This document shows positions 36,007-45,251 of a stretch of 64,000 bases of DNA, one piece after another. The translations under genes were made by a program, and so were the position numbers. The stretch is from an uncultured Phycisphaerales bacterium (lineage in GTDB: Bacteria > Planctomycetota > Phycisphaerae > Tepidisphaerales > Tepidisphaeraceae), in NCBI GenBank assembly GCA_903871935.1, contig CAIQIQ010000068.1, positions 1 to 64,000 of the forward strand. Reading direction: 5' to 3'. The notes beneath the pieces were generated by a model. That model was not told the DNA's origin. It saw only the letters and a program-made list of their open reading frames with translations, and made no database searches. Every line of letters begins with the position of its first letter. Positions within the stretch are counted from its first letter, which is position 1.

Positions 36007-37482
36007 ATGGCTGCCAACCAGGGTTCGCGTGGCGGACTGATAACATCGGTCGTCATCCTTTCGATTGCCAGCGTCGTCGCTGTCATCTTCGCTTTCTGGT
36101 ACGCCGCTGAGAAGCGCAAGGCGGATCAGGATCTGGCGGATCTTCGCAAACGATACACCGATGTCATTGCCGATGCATCGTTGAACGGTGCGGAGGTGAC
36201 GGAACTCAAAGCGCTTCGGGCAACGGCCGACAGCGGCTTTACGGCCCAGACGAAGCTCTGGGATGTCGCCCTTGGCCAGCGCAATCAGCTTATTAAGCTG
36301 GTCACGGGCGCTGATGCCGGCCCCGACAACAGTGCGGCAACGGCCGCCAAGAAGGCCACCAGCGGGCTTGAAGCTGCGGTCGAGACGGTCAAGCCCGCCA
36401 CCATTACTTCAGATAACCTGGTGGGCGCGGTGTCGACGCTGGCTGGCAAGGTCAAGGAGCAGGCAACTGCCATCGCTGACCGGGACAGCAAGCTTGACGA
36501 GGCCAACAAGCGTGCAGAGGACACCATCAAGTCGAACGCTGCTGAGCTGGCGACGCTGAGCAAGAAGATTACGGACATCAGCGCGGAGTTTGACCAGAAG
36601 AGCAAGCAGCTCGATGAAGATCGTGCACGCCAGACAGGGATCGTCGACACCATCCAGAAGGACCGTGAGGCCGAAAAGCAGGCCCAATTGGAGACATTGG
36701 CGAAACGGGATGTCGAGATTGCCAAGCGTGATGCCCAGGTCAAGCAGCTTCAGGATCAGTTGAACAAGACGCAGGCCCGGTTTGACCGCATTCGCGTCGG
36801 CGTTACCGACACGATGATTCGCCATCCTGATGGCGTGATCAGCGGTTTTGGCGCCAAGGACATCCTCTTTATTGATCTCGGGTCAGGCAAGCACATGGTT
36901 CCGGGCATGACCTTCGAGGTGTACGACAAGTACCGCGGCATGCCCAAGATGGATAACCCGGATGCTCCGGAACAGCCCTCGGGCAAGGCCAGCATTGAGG
37001 TGCTTCGCGTGCTGGAGGTCGGAAGTGAATGCCGCGTGACCAGGCGGACGCCGGGGCAAGAAATTGTTCAGGGCGATCCAATCGTCAACGTTGTTTATGA
37101 CCCCAGTGTCCAGTATGGGATCGTCGTCTATGGTAAATTCGATCTGGATCGCAATGGCGTGGCGACGGAGAACGACGCCGCGGTGGTCCGCCGCATGGTA
37201 ACCCAGTGGGGCGGCCGGCTTGTTGATGCCAAAGACAAGGCCGGCAAGATACGCCTCGGTGTTGACACCGACTTCGTCGTGATCGGAGCTGAGCCGGTCG
37301 TTCCGGTGTTCAGCCAAGAGGAAATGACCGATCCAATCAATGTGCAGAAACAGCAGGCCGCAAAAGCTGAGCTGGCAGACTATGAAGAGGTCATTCAGCA
37401 GGCTCGCGAGCTGCACATTCCGTTCCTGAACCAGAACCGCTTCCTGGCGTTCACCGGGCAGCAACTGGCGGCCGGCCGCTAG
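36007..37482 (+). CDS. Membrane-anchored coiled-coil protein, unknown
   Basis: 491 aa from ATG 36007 (GGAGAG upstream; the in-frame ATG at 35980 has none). N-terminal transmembrane helix at about 12-35, then a long, almost continuous coiled coil (about 36-270, Ala/Lys/Glu/Gln-rich). The C-terminal beta-rich domain (about 275-440: ISGFGAKDILFIDLGSGKHMVPGMTFEVYD) includes a predicted small OB/BRCT-like part. No enzymatic motif. The architecture suggests an envelope-spanning structural or tethering protein. It ends at a hairpin that separates it from the vWA triad. Confidence 0.78.
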   Translation: MAANQGSRGGLITSVVILSIASVVAVIFAFWYAAEKRKADQDLADLRKRYTDVIADASLNGAEVTELKALRATADSGFTAQTKLWDVALGQRNQLIKLVTGADAGPDNSAATAAKKATSGLEAAVETVKPATITSDNLVGAVSTLAGKVKEQATAIADRDSKLDEANKRAEDTIKSNAAELATLSKKITDISAEFDQKSKQLDEDRARQTGIVDTIQKDREAEKQAQLETLAKRDVEIAKRDAQVKQLQDQLNKTQARFDRIRVGVTDTMIRHPDGVISGFGAKDILFIDLGSGKHMVPGMTFEVYDKYRGMPKMDNPDAPEQPSGKASIEVLRVLEVGSECRVTRRTPGQEIVQGDPIVNVVYDPSVQYGIVVYGKFDLDRNGVATENDAAVVRRMVTQWGGRLVDAKDKAGKIRLGVDTDFVVIGAEPVVPVFSQEEMTDPINVQKQQAAKAELADYEEVIQQARELHIPFLNQNRFLAFTGQQLAAGR

Positions 37483-37501
37483 TGCAAATGAGAAGAAAGT
37501 C

Positions 37502-37540
37502 ACGGCCGGCAGGTTCGGTTACGAGCCTGCCGGCCGTTTG
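37502..37540 (+). terminator. Hairpin terminator after the coiled-coil gene
   Basis: Perfect 12-bp stem ACGGCCGGCAGG / CCTGCCGGCCGT (37502-37513, 37526-37537), 12-nt loop, short TTTG tail. Confidence 0.7.
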
Positions 37541-37611
37541 CGTATAGCGCATATTTGCAGGAGAGCCTGCAGCGCGATATGTTCAGTGCAGCTTAAACGA
37601 CAGGTGTTTAC

Positions 37612-38319
37612 ATGCAGATTCCGGCCGGAACATTCCTCGATAAGGAGAACCAGACACGTCGCTGTCCATGCGTTCTTCTGCTGGACACTTCGGGGTCGAT
37701 GGCGGGAGAGCCGATTCGGGCTCTGAACGCCGCCCTTCCCCAGTTTCGCCAGGCGATCGCCGATGACAGCACCGCGCGCAATTCCATCGAGTTGGCGATC
37801 ATCACCTTTGGCGGCGTTCCTCAGGTTGTTCAAGACTGGACGGACATCGATCACCTGACACTTCCGGTGCTTGGCTCCAGCGGCGGAACACCGCTCGGGC
37901 CCGCCCTGCAAATGGGGTTGGATATGATTGAGTCGCGCCGGCAGTTCTATAAGCAGAACGCGGTGGGCTCGTACGTGCCCTGGATATTCATCCTTACCGA
38001 CGGCGCGCCAGATGAGGGGACGGAACTGACGGCTGCGGTATTCCGTGCCCAGCAGTTGCAGCAGGTTGCCTCTGGCGGGCGTTCCCCCAAGGTGATCGTC
38101 TATGCCTGCAGCACCAACACGGACCCCAAGGTGATGGGACGTCTCAAGTCCATCACCGAACGCACCTATGCGCTGAGCGGCATGGCGTTCCGCGAAGTGT
38201 TCCTGTGGCTCTCCGCCTCGTTGCGGACGATCTCTAAGGCGACGCTGGGCACGCCCACGGTTCTTCCGGCCGAGCCATCGCAGATGACGCTGAGTCAGGC
38301 CAAGGTCATTACGCCATGA
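37612..38319 (+). CDS. vWA-domain protein, TerY/YegL-like
   Basis: 235 aa, almost all von Willebrand A domain. The MIDAS motif DTSGS is at residues 25-29, the second Thr is in GGTPLGPAL, and the third Asp is in FILTDGAPDEG. Cytosolic. First gene of a translationally coupled triad; its stop overlaps the PP2C start (ATGA). vWA + PP2C + kinase is the TerY-P triad (E. coli YegL/YegK/YegI), proposed to couple metal-dependent protein assembly to phosphorylation. No tellurite-resistance terC/terD genes are nearby. Confidence 0.9.
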   Translation: MQIPAGTFLDKENQTRRCPCVLLLDTSGSMAGEPIRALNAALPQFRQAIADDSTARNSIELAIITFGGVPQVVQDWTDIDHLTLPVLGSSGGTPLGPALQMGLDMIESRRQFYKQNAVGSYVPWIFILTDGAPDEGTELTAAVFRAQQLQQVASGGRSPKVIVYACSTNTDPKVMGRLKSITERTYALSGMAFREVFLWLSASLRTISKATLGTPTVLPAEPSQMTLSQAKVITP

Positions 38320-39161
38320 AAAGATCCGGGGGCGATGATGCAGACGGGTGGATAGCGCTGGCCGCATCCGAGATCGGAACTTCTCACAAGCGCAAGCATC
38401 TCCCTTGCCAGGATTTCAGCCGCATCACGGTGGCGCGGGGAGGGCTGGTTGTCGGCGCCATCGCCGATGGAATCGGTTCGGCCGAACATTCCGATGTCGG
38501 ATCCAAGCTCGCCGTTGAGACGGCCTCGGATTATCTCCTCGATCGCGTTCCCGAACTGCTTGCCCGACGAGGCAAATCGGCACGCGAGCACTGTCTGCAG
38601 GCGCTGGCTAAAGCCGCCGAAGCGATCAAGGCATGTGCAGCCCGGCACAAACGCAGTGGCGATGACTATGGATGCACGCTGATTCTGGTGCTGGCGGCGC
38701 CCGATTGGCTGGCGGCGCTCTCGGTTGGCGATGGTTTTGTTGTCTGGCGCGCGGCAAAGTCGGAAGCACACGAAGTGCTGCTTCCGCCGGACAAGAGCGA
38801 GTTCGTGAACTACACCTCATCGATCACGAGCAGCGACATCCAGGAAACGCTCCGCTTTGAGTTTCGTAATGAGGCGCCGGCTTTTGTGCTTGCCTCATCG
38901 GATGGCCTGCTGTACCTGGTGCTTGAGAGCGAAACGTGGAAGCCGCACCTGCCGTTCTTCAACTTCATCGAGTCCTATATCACCCGCGACGACATGACCA
39001 GTGACAAGCTGCGCAAGCTGCTGGCCGATCCGCAGATCAATGCCCTGACCGATGACGACAAAACGCTGCTGCTGGCCTGCTCCTGTGAGCATATGCCGGC
39101 CGAGCCGAAACATAAGGTCGTCGCGGCGAAATCCGCGCACGACCGGAGTGCGGATGACTGA
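38316..39161 (+). CDS. PP2C-family serine/threonine phosphatase (YegK-like)
   Basis: 281 aa. Metal-binding motifs: ASEIGTSHKRKHLPCQD (early 'G..H...N.D'-type loop), GAIADGIGSAEHSDVGS with D51-G52, LSVGDGFVVW, and TDDDKTLLLA near the end. Cytosolic, no membrane segment. It shares four bases with the vWA gene before it and one with the kinase gene after it, so strict co-translation is expected. Likely removes phosphates placed by the partner kinase. Confidence 0.88.
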   Translation: MKRSGGDDADGWIALAASEIGTSHKRKHLPCQDFSRITVARGGLVVGAIADGIGSAEHSDVGSKLAVETASDYLLDRVPELLARRGKSAREHCLQALAKAAEAIKACAARHKRSGDDYGCTLILVLAAPDWLAALSVGDGFVVWRAAKSEAHEVLLPPDKSEFVNYTSSITSSDIQETLRFEFRNEAPAFVLASSDGLLYLVLESETWKPHLPFFNFIESYITRDDMTSDKLRKLLADPQINALTDDDKTLLLACSCEHMPAEPKHKVVAAKSAHDRSADD

Positions 39162-41302
39162 TGTTGCAGCCGGGCGACATCATTGTCGTTGAGGGTGGGC
39201 AGACCGTTCGCCTGGAGAAGCCGCTTAAGGGTGGCCGTGGTGGCGAGGGCGTAGTGTTCGATGTCTCGGTTCGCAGTCTGGTTGCCAAGATCTACCACAA
39301 TCCGCCGACCCCGGAACTGGTTGCAAAGCTCACCTGCATGATCGCCAATCCGCCGGATGATCCCGAGCGTGCCAGCGGGCACGCCGAGATTGCCTGGCCG
39401 CTGGGGCTGGCGATGCATTCGGGGAAAGTCGTGGGCTTCCTGATGCCCAAGGCGCCGATGGGGAGGCAGCTTGTCAGCCTCCTTAATCCCAAGACGCGCA
39501 AGGAGTGGATGCCCCAATTCACCTGGCAGGGGATGCTGCTGGCGGCGCGCAATATTGCCGACGCCTTTCAGCATGTCCACGCCAAGGGTTATGTGGTCGG
39601 CGATGTCAAACCGGAAAACATCCATGTCACCGAACAATCGCTGATCACGATCCTTGATACCGACTCATTCCAGGTGAACGATGAACGGAAGGGCGTGATC
39701 TACCCTTGCGGTGTGGCGACGCCGGGCTATACAGCGCCGGAACTGCTGCAGGGGAGCATGCGCGGTCAGGCGCGCCGGCCGGAGCAGGATGCCTTCGCTC
39801 TGGGCGTGATTATCTTCAAACTGCTGGCAGCGACCAACGCTCATCCCTATCAGGGGCTGTGGGTGGGCTTGGGCGATGCCCCCGACAGTGACGATGAACT
39901 GGTGCTCAATGGCTGGTACACATTTCGCGCTGGTTCGCTCATGCGCCCCAATCCGCGCATCATGCCGATGAGCGCATTCCCGCCTGATGTTGTTGCGCTC
40001 TGGGAACGATGTTTTGTGCTGGGACATGCATCCCCTTCATCGCGGCCGACGGCCAAGGAGTGGTTCAAGGCCCTGGACAGGATTGTCAACAGCAATGACA
40101 TTCTCGCACGCTGTGCGGATGTGCCGTGGCATATTCATGTCCGTGATGTTCCCTGCCCATGGTGTGCCCTGGCGAAGACCCAGGGAGTGAGCTATTTTCC
40201 AGGGCCTCTGCCCTCGCCGCAGCCGGTGCCCCCGGCCGTGGTGCCGGCTCCCAAGACGGTTGCCAACCGCAGGGCGCCAATTGTGCCTCCACCGCCGCCC
40301 TGGCCTCCACCGCAGCCTCAGTTCAAAATGTCGCCCCAGCCCGGCGGCGCAGCACAGCCGCCGCAGCCCGTATCAGCCGCTATCTTCACAAGCGCTGGTG
40401 ACCGTTCTTCCGGTCGCCGGCGTATTATGGCGCGGGCTGGGATTATGTTCATGGTTCTTCTGCTGGCTGGCGTTGCCATCTATGCAACGCGGCGCACGCC
40501 GCCCGTCGCAGCCATCCACATTCCCTCTTCCCTGCCGCCCTCATCCGCGCGCAAACCCGGCGATGTGTGGGTGAACAGCATCGGCATGGACCTGGCATAC
40601 ATCCCTATGGGCGACTTCCTGATGGGCAGCCCCAACGGGTATGGTGCCGACGATGAACACCCTCAGCACCGCGTCTACCTGACCCGCCCACTGCTTATGG
40701 GCACTACCGAGGTTACCCAGAGGCAATACCTGGAGGTGATGAAGAAGAACCCGAGTTTCCTCAAGGGAAGCATGGAACTGCCGGTGGAACAGGTGAGTTG
40801 GAAAGAGGCCATGGAGTTCTGCAGCACCCTCGGAGCCCGCGAGCACCGCAGCTATCGCCTGCCTACCGAGGCCGAGTGGGAATATGCCTGTCGCGCCGGC
40901 ACCCCTGAGCCCGATGGCGGCATCAGCCACCTCGTCCAGAACGCCTGGTACGGCCGCAATTCTGAAAACAAGACCCACGATGTTGGCACGCGGCCCGCCA
41001 ATGCCTGGGGCCTTTACGATATGCAGGGCAATGTCTGGGAGTGGTGCGAGGATGTCCACGGCGATTACACCGAGTCTGAAGAGCATGACCCTATGGGCCC
41101 GGTCGCGTCAACCCAGCCAACGGTCTCGGACGACGCAGGGACGCCGGAAAAGGCGGCGCGCCAACCCCACGTCGCCCGCGGCGGCTCCTGGTATGACGAT
41201 CCAGCCCGCTGCACCGCCGCCGCCCGCCTGAACTTGGCACCGAACACTCGCTTCAACTATGTGGGCTTCCGCGTCGTCCTGGAGAACCCCGGTTCGCGAT
41301 AG
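39161..41302 (+). CDS. Triad protein kinase fused to a membrane helix and an FGE-sulfatase domain
   Basis: 713 aa. Kinase domain about 15-340: the Lys is in SLVAKIYHNP, the catalytic loop reads GDVKPENIHV (no HRD; about 147), and the metal loop reads DTDSFQV (about 166) instead of DFG. Both are variants typical of YegI/TerY-associated kinases. A CPWCAL pair and a Pro-rich linker (about 345-415) precede a transmembrane helix (about 421-444). The C-terminal formylglycine-generating-enzyme-like domain (about 466-710) has IPMGDFLMGS, TEVTQRQYLEVM, YRLPTEAEWEYACRAG, GNVWEWCED and RGGSW. Start overlaps the PP2C stop (TGATG). The FGE part would lie outside the membrane. Confidence 0.88.
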   Translation: MLQPGDIIVVEGGQTVRLEKPLKGGRGGEGVVFDVSVRSLVAKIYHNPPTPELVAKLTCMIANPPDDPERASGHAEIAWPLGLAMHSGKVVGFLMPKAPMGRQLVSLLNPKTRKEWMPQFTWQGMLLAARNIADAFQHVHAKGYVVGDVKPENIHVTEQSLITILDTDSFQVNDERKGVIYPCGVATPGYTAPELLQGSMRGQARRPEQDAFALGVIIFKLLAATNAHPYQGLWVGLGDAPDSDDELVLNGWYTFRAGSLMRPNPRIMPMSAFPPDVVALWERCFVLGHASPSSRPTAKEWFKALDRIVNSNDILARCADVPWHIHVRDVPCPWCALAKTQGVSYFPGPLPSPQPVPPAVVPAPKTVANRRAPIVPPPPPWPPPQPQFKMSPQPGGAAQPPQPVSAAIFTSAGDRSSGRRRIMARAGIMFMVLLLAGVAIYATRRTPPVAAIHIPSSLPPSSARKPGDVWVNSIGMDLAYIPMGDFLMGSPNGYGADDEHPQHRVYLTRPLLMGTTEVTQRQYLEVMKKNPSFLKGSMELPVEQVSWKEAMEFCSTLGAREHRSYRLPTEAEWEYACRAGTPEPDGGISHLVQNAWYGRNSENKTHDVGTRPANAWGLYDMQGNVWEWCEDVHGDYTESEEHDPMGPVASTQPTVSDDAGTPEKAARQPHVARGGSWYDDPARCTAAARLNLAPNTRFNYVGFRVVLENPGSR

Positions 41303-41328
41303 CGCGACTCAACGCATTGTTCCAGTGC

Positions 41329-41342
41329 TTGATCTGCGTCAA
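41329..41342. promoter_or_regulatory. FNR/HcpR/Dnr-type operator upstream of ric
   Basis: TTGATCTGCGTCAA, one mismatch from TTGAT-N4-ATCAA and also close to the HcpR site TTGAC-N4-GTCAA. It lies 58 bp before the ric ATG. RIC genes are commonly controlled by such nitrosative-stress regulators. Confidence 0.6.
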
Positions 41343-41399
41343 GCCACCCTTTCGTGTTCGATGAGACACTTCTCGCATCAACATCGAAAGGAGATGCAG

Positions 41400-42113
41400 A
41401 TGAGCTATACAGTACAGACACAGGTGGGACAGTTCGTGGCGGATATGCCGGGGCGGTTTCGGATCTTCCAGGATCGGGGAATCGACTTCTGCTGTGGCGG
41501 CAAGCTGCCTCTGGAGCAGGCGTGCAGCGAGAAGGGGATTAATGCCGTTGAGTTGCTCAGTGATCTGGTCGCTTACCAGGCTCGGCCGGAAGATGCACAG
41601 GGGTTGGCCGGCAAGACGCTGACGCAAATCTGCGACCAGATCGAGTCCACCCATCATGCGTACCTGCGTGATGTGATGCCGCGGCTCTCAACCATGGCGG
41701 CGAAGGTAGTGGCCGCCCACGGCTCGCGGCACCCCGAGGTGCTCCAGGTGCAGCAGGTTTTCGAGGGGCTTTGGGCGGAGATGCAGAGCCACATGATGAA
41801 AGAAGAGCAGGTGCTGTTCCCCGGAATCCGGGCATTGGAGGCGGGGGATGCGCAGGCCTGTGGGCACTGCGGCACGGTGCAGAACCCCATCCACGTGATG
41901 GAGATGGAACACGACAGCGCCGGCGCGGCGCTGGCGACGATGCGGCAACTGACCGGCGGGTACAAGGCACCGGCCGACGCGTGCAACACCTTCCGGGCAC
42001 TGCTGGCGGGATTGGAGGATGTGGAGTCGGACATGCATCAGCATGTCCACAAGGAGAACAACATCCTCTTCCCGCGGGCGATCATGCTGGAGAGTGAGCT
42101 TCGCGGGCGCTAG
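41400..42113 (+). CDS. ric: Iron-sulfur cluster repair di-iron protein (RIC/ScdA/YtfE)
   Basis: 237 aa from ATG 41400, six bases after AAGGAG. N-terminal ScdA/DUF542 domain with FQDRGIDFCCGGKLPLEQAC (C31, C32). A hemerythrin-like four-helix bundle supplies the di-iron ligands: HHAYLRDVMP, HGSRHPEV, HMMKEEQVLFP, MEMEHDSAG and HVHKENNILFPRA. It repairs Fe-S clusters damaged by nitric oxide or oxidants, in the cytosol. An FNR-family operator lies upstream. It is separated from the kinase gene by about 100 bp, so it has its own promoter. The family common name is ric; scdA and ytfE are alternatives. Confidence 0.94.
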   Translation: MSYTVQTQVGQFVADMPGRFRIFQDRGIDFCCGGKLPLEQACSEKGINAVELLSDLVAYQARPEDAQGLAGKTLTQICDQIESTHHAYLRDVMPRLSTMAAKVVAAHGSRHPEVLQVQQVFEGLWAEMQSHMMKEEQVLFPGIRALEAGDAQACGHCGTVQNPIHVMEMEHDSAGAALATMRQLTGGYKAPADACNTFRALLAGLEDVESDMHQHVHKENNILFPRAIMLESELRGR

Positions 42114-42134
42114 CATACGTCCGGATAACGCCCT

Positions 42135-42818
42135 ATGAGTAAAGACATACTTGGACGGATCACGGCCGGTCGTACCGATCTGGTGTTCGATTACCTCGCG
42201 GCCGGCCACGCCGCCACGTCAGCCGACGAAGGCGGCGTTTCTCTGCTCAAATGGTGCGCCTATTACGGCGATGTCAGCGCCATCTGGCATCTGCTGGCCA
42301 ATGGCGAGACGCTTGCATCGTTGGGAGATAACCTCGACTTCAATGGAGCCGCTTTTCACGGACACTGGCGGCTCTGCGAGTTTCTGGTTGAGCATGGCGC
42401 TGATGTGAACTGGCCACTGCCGGATACCGGTGAAACACCGCTGCACGCGGCCCTGTGCACAACCAATCGGCTTTCCCATGACCTGGTGATCAAAGTGCTG
42501 CTTCGCCATGGCGCGAACCCCAATTGCGCCACCAAGCCATCGGTTGAGACAGGCGGCTTCATGCGTGATTGCAGGACGAAGGCGGAAACGCCTTTGCATC
42601 GCGCGGCCGCTTTCGGCAATGAAGAGACCATCCAGATGCTTCTGGATGCGAGGGCGATCATTGATGCCAAGGACATGAATGGAGATTCGCCGCTCTCCTG
42701 GGCGAGTTGGTATGCGCGGCCGGATTCGATCCTCAGAAAGCTCTGCTATGGCCCGTTTCATATTCGCCCGAACAGGCGCTCGATGGCGGCTTATGTGCTC
42801 GGGGAGCCACACGAATAG
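42135..42818 (+). CDS. Ankyrin-repeat protein
   Basis: 227 aa with about five ankyrin repeats across the whole length: GVSLLKWCAYYGDVSAIWHLL, NGAAFHGHWRLCEFLVEHGADVN, ETPLHAALCTTNRLSHDLVIKVLLRHGANPN, ETPLHRAAAFGNEETIQMLLD, and MNGDSPLSWASW. Cytosolic. It begins 21 bp after ric on the same strand and could be co-transcribed with it. No catalytic domain; a protein-protein interaction role is inferred. Confidence 0.87.
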   Translation: MSKDILGRITAGRTDLVFDYLAAGHAATSADEGGVSLLKWCAYYGDVSAIWHLLANGETLASLGDNLDFNGAAFHGHWRLCEFLVEHGADVNWPLPDTGETPLHAALCTTNRLSHDLVIKVLLRHGANPNCATKPSVETGGFMRDCRTKAETPLHRAAAFGNEETIQMLLDARAIIDAKDMNGDSPLSWASWYARPDSILRKLCYGPFHIRPNRRSMAAYVLGEPHE

Positions 42819-42974
42819 GCGCATTTCGTCGTCGCGTCGTGGCGAATTCAGAATGCCAGAGGCCGTTACTGCCTGATCGCCTGCCCTTCATCCTTCCGCA
42901 CGAAGTTTCGCCATTGACATTGCGCCGCCCGGCGAGGACGCTGGTACGGTCGCATTTCGTGGGAAAAGGAAGAC

Positions 42975-45248
42975 ATGGAGCAGTCTGCAACCCAGTTACC
43001 TCCGGCGATCGAGCACGTGCCCGACGTTGTTCGCAGTCAGCTTGATGGCGAAGCCGGCAGCATCGTCGCCTGGTCGCTGTTTGACCTGACTGATGATGGC
43101 AAGCTGGGCAGTCGGCATCTGGTGTTGACCGAACACAACCTGATCGTGTTGGATAATGGCCGGAAACGGTCCATTCCGGTGGATGAATTGACGGCCGCCA
43201 AAGTGGTGGAGGGGCTCGGCGTCGATCGGCTGGTGGTTGTGGCCGGTGAGCAGGTTCGGGGCGAGTTCCCGTATTCGCGCCATTGCCGCCGCGAAATGAC
43301 CCGTCTGCACCGCAAGCTGGAACGCAAGCTGCCGGGCGAGGATGGCAAGCCCAAGGAGCGGCCGCCCGATTGGCTGGATGTGGTCGAGCGGCAGACCGAG
43401 GCGAAGGAATATTGCAGCAAGTGCAAAGAACTGATCCCATCCTATGCCGAGGGTGTCTGTCCCAAGTGCCTGCACAAGCGATCGGTGCTGACGCGCCTGA
43501 TCGCGTTTGTCCGGCCGTATCGGGGCCGCTTCCTGATGGCGATGGCACTGATGCTGGTGCTGGTAGTCACGCAGAACCTGCCCATGCTGGTTACCAAGCA
43601 GACGATGGACAAGGCTCTGGCATCAAGCGCGAGCGCCGACGAGCGCGTGCGGCAGCTCTTCATCTGGTGCAGTGTGACGTTTTCGCTGATCGTCATCTCG
43701 GAACTGCTTGGCGGGCTGCACATGCGCATCCTGACCAATGTGGGCACGATGGTGGCCCGCGACCTTCGGCACGCGGTCTATGACCACATGCACGATCTGT
43801 CGCTGCGTTACTTCGCCAAGCGGCGGACGGGATCGCTGATCACGCGGGTCACCAATGACACTGACCGCCTCTGGGATTTTATCGTGTTCGGCTCGGTGGG
43901 TCTGGCCCGTGCGATGCTGCTCGTCTTGACCGGCGCGGGCATGATGTTCTGGATGAATTGGCAACTGGCCCTGGTCGCCCTCATCCCAATGCCCATCGTT
44001 GCTGTGATGAGCTATTACCGCGGCAAGACGATGCACCGGATCTTCGGCCGGCTGTGGACGTATTGGTCGCGGATGGGCGCGGTGGTGGGCGATGCCGTGC
44101 CGGGTGTGCGCGTGGTGAAAGCATTTGCCAACGAGAAACGCGAGGTCAAACGTTTCGATGACCGCAGCGATGAATACACCCGCAAGGAGCAGGAGGCCAA
44201 CAACGCCTGGACCAGCTTCCAGCCAGTGGTCGGCGGCATCATGCGCATCGGGTCGCTGACCGTGACGCTGATCGGCGGCTACATCATCATCCGCCATCCC
44301 TCGGACAAGAACACTCTGGGCACGCTGATGGCATTCACCCAGGCGCTCTGGCAGTTCTACTGGCCGATCTCGGAACTGGCGAACTCCAACCGCATGGTCA
44401 CGCGTTCGGCAACCAGCGCCCAGCGGGTCTTTGAGGTGCTGGATACTCCGCCGGAGATCTACTCCAACACCAGCGCGATTTCCAAGCCCAAGCTCGAGGG
44501 CAAGATCGAGTTCCGCAGCGTTTCCTTCAGCTATGAAGGCGCTCAGCCAGCGCTGCGCGAAGTGAACATGGCGATCGAGGCCGGCGAGATGGTTGGATTA
44601 TGCGGGCCATCGGGCGCTGGCAAGACGACGCTGGTGAACCTGGTCTGCCGTTTCTATGACCCCACCGATGGACAGATCCTGATTGATGGCATCGACATCC
44701 GCGACTATGACGTGAAGTGGCTGCGGCGGCAGGTGGGTGTCGTGCTGCAGGAGCCGTATCTGTTCCACGGCACCATCGCGGAGAACATCCGCTACGGCAA
44801 CCCGGATGCGACACTCGAAGAGGTCATCCGCGCTGCCAAGGCGGCTAATTCCCACGATTTCGTTGTCGGCTTCCCCGATGGCTATGACACCATCGTGGGC
44901 GAGCGCGGGCAGAGCCTCTCCGGCGGCGAGCGCCAGCGCATCAGCATTGCTCGCGCCATCCTGCACGACCCGAAGATCCTGATCCTCGATGAGGCGACCA
45001 GCTCGGTGGATACGGAGACTGAGAAGCAGATCCAGCAGGCGTTGGACCGGCTGGTAGAGGGGCGCACGACGATTGCGATCGCGCATCGTCTGTCCACGCT
45101 GCAGTCGGCCGACCGGCTGATCGTGCTTGAGAAGGGCAAAGTCGCCGAGACCGGTAAGCACGATGAACTGGTGAACAAGCCCGACGGTGTCTACGCCAAG
45201 CTGCACAAGACACAGGTGGAAATGAGTACGCTGGTTGCCATTCAGTAA
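42975..45248 (+). CDS. ABC exporter (MsbA-type half-transporter) with N-terminal PH-like and zinc-ribbon extension
   Basis: 757 aa. Extra N-terminal region of about 175 residues: a beta-rich PH-like part (HLVLTEHNLIVLDNG, then KRSIPVDELTAAKVVEGL) and a zinc ribbon CSKC...CPKC at about 153-170. Six-helix exporter membrane domain follows (about 180-480), with RRTGSLITRVTNDTDRLWDF. Nucleotide-binding domain: Walker A GPSGAGKTT near 542, Q-loop VVLQEPYLFHG, signature LSGGERQRISIARAI, Walker B ILILDEATSSVD, His switch IAHRLSTL. Works as a homodimer exporting lipids or drugs. The extension is not part of standard MsbA. Confidence 0.93.
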   Translation: MEQSATQLPPAIEHVPDVVRSQLDGEAGSIVAWSLFDLTDDGKLGSRHLVLTEHNLIVLDNGRKRSIPVDELTAAKVVEGLGVDRLVVVAGEQVRGEFPYSRHCRREMTRLHRKLERKLPGEDGKPKERPPDWLDVVERQTEAKEYCSKCKELIPSYAEGVCPKCLHKRSVLTRLIAFVRPYRGRFLMAMALMLVLVVTQNLPMLVTKQTMDKALASSASADERVRQLFIWCSVTFSLIVISELLGGLHMRILTNVGTMVARDLRHAVYDHMHDLSLRYFAKRRTGSLITRVTNDTDRLWDFIVFGSVGLARAMLLVLTGAGMMFWMNWQLALVALIPMPIVAVMSYYRGKTMHRIFGRLWTYWSRMGAVVGDAVPGVRVVKAFANEKREVKRFDDRSDEYTRKEQEANNAWTSFQPVVGGIMRIGSLTVTLIGGYIIIRHPSDKNTLGTLMAFTQALWQFYWPISELANSNRMVTRSATSAQRVFEVLDTPPEIYSNTSAISKPKLEGKIEFRSVSFSYEGAQPALREVNMAIEAGEMVGLCGPSGAGKTTLVNLVCRFYDPTDGQILIDGIDIRDYDVKWLRRQVGVVLQEPYLFHGTIAENIRYGNPDATLEEVIRAAKAANSHDFVVGFPDGYDTIVGERGQSLSGGERQRISIARAILHDPKILILDEATSSVDTETEKQIQQALDRLVEGRTTIAIAHRLSTLQSADRLIVLEKGKVAETGKHDELVNKPDGVYAKLHKTQVEMSTLVAIQ

Positions 45249-45251
45249 GCC

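Noticed and set aside
37612..41302. Tellurite-resistance locus
   Set aside because: The vWA gene is TerY-like but no terB, terC, terD or terZ gene is present; the YegLKI-type triad fits better.
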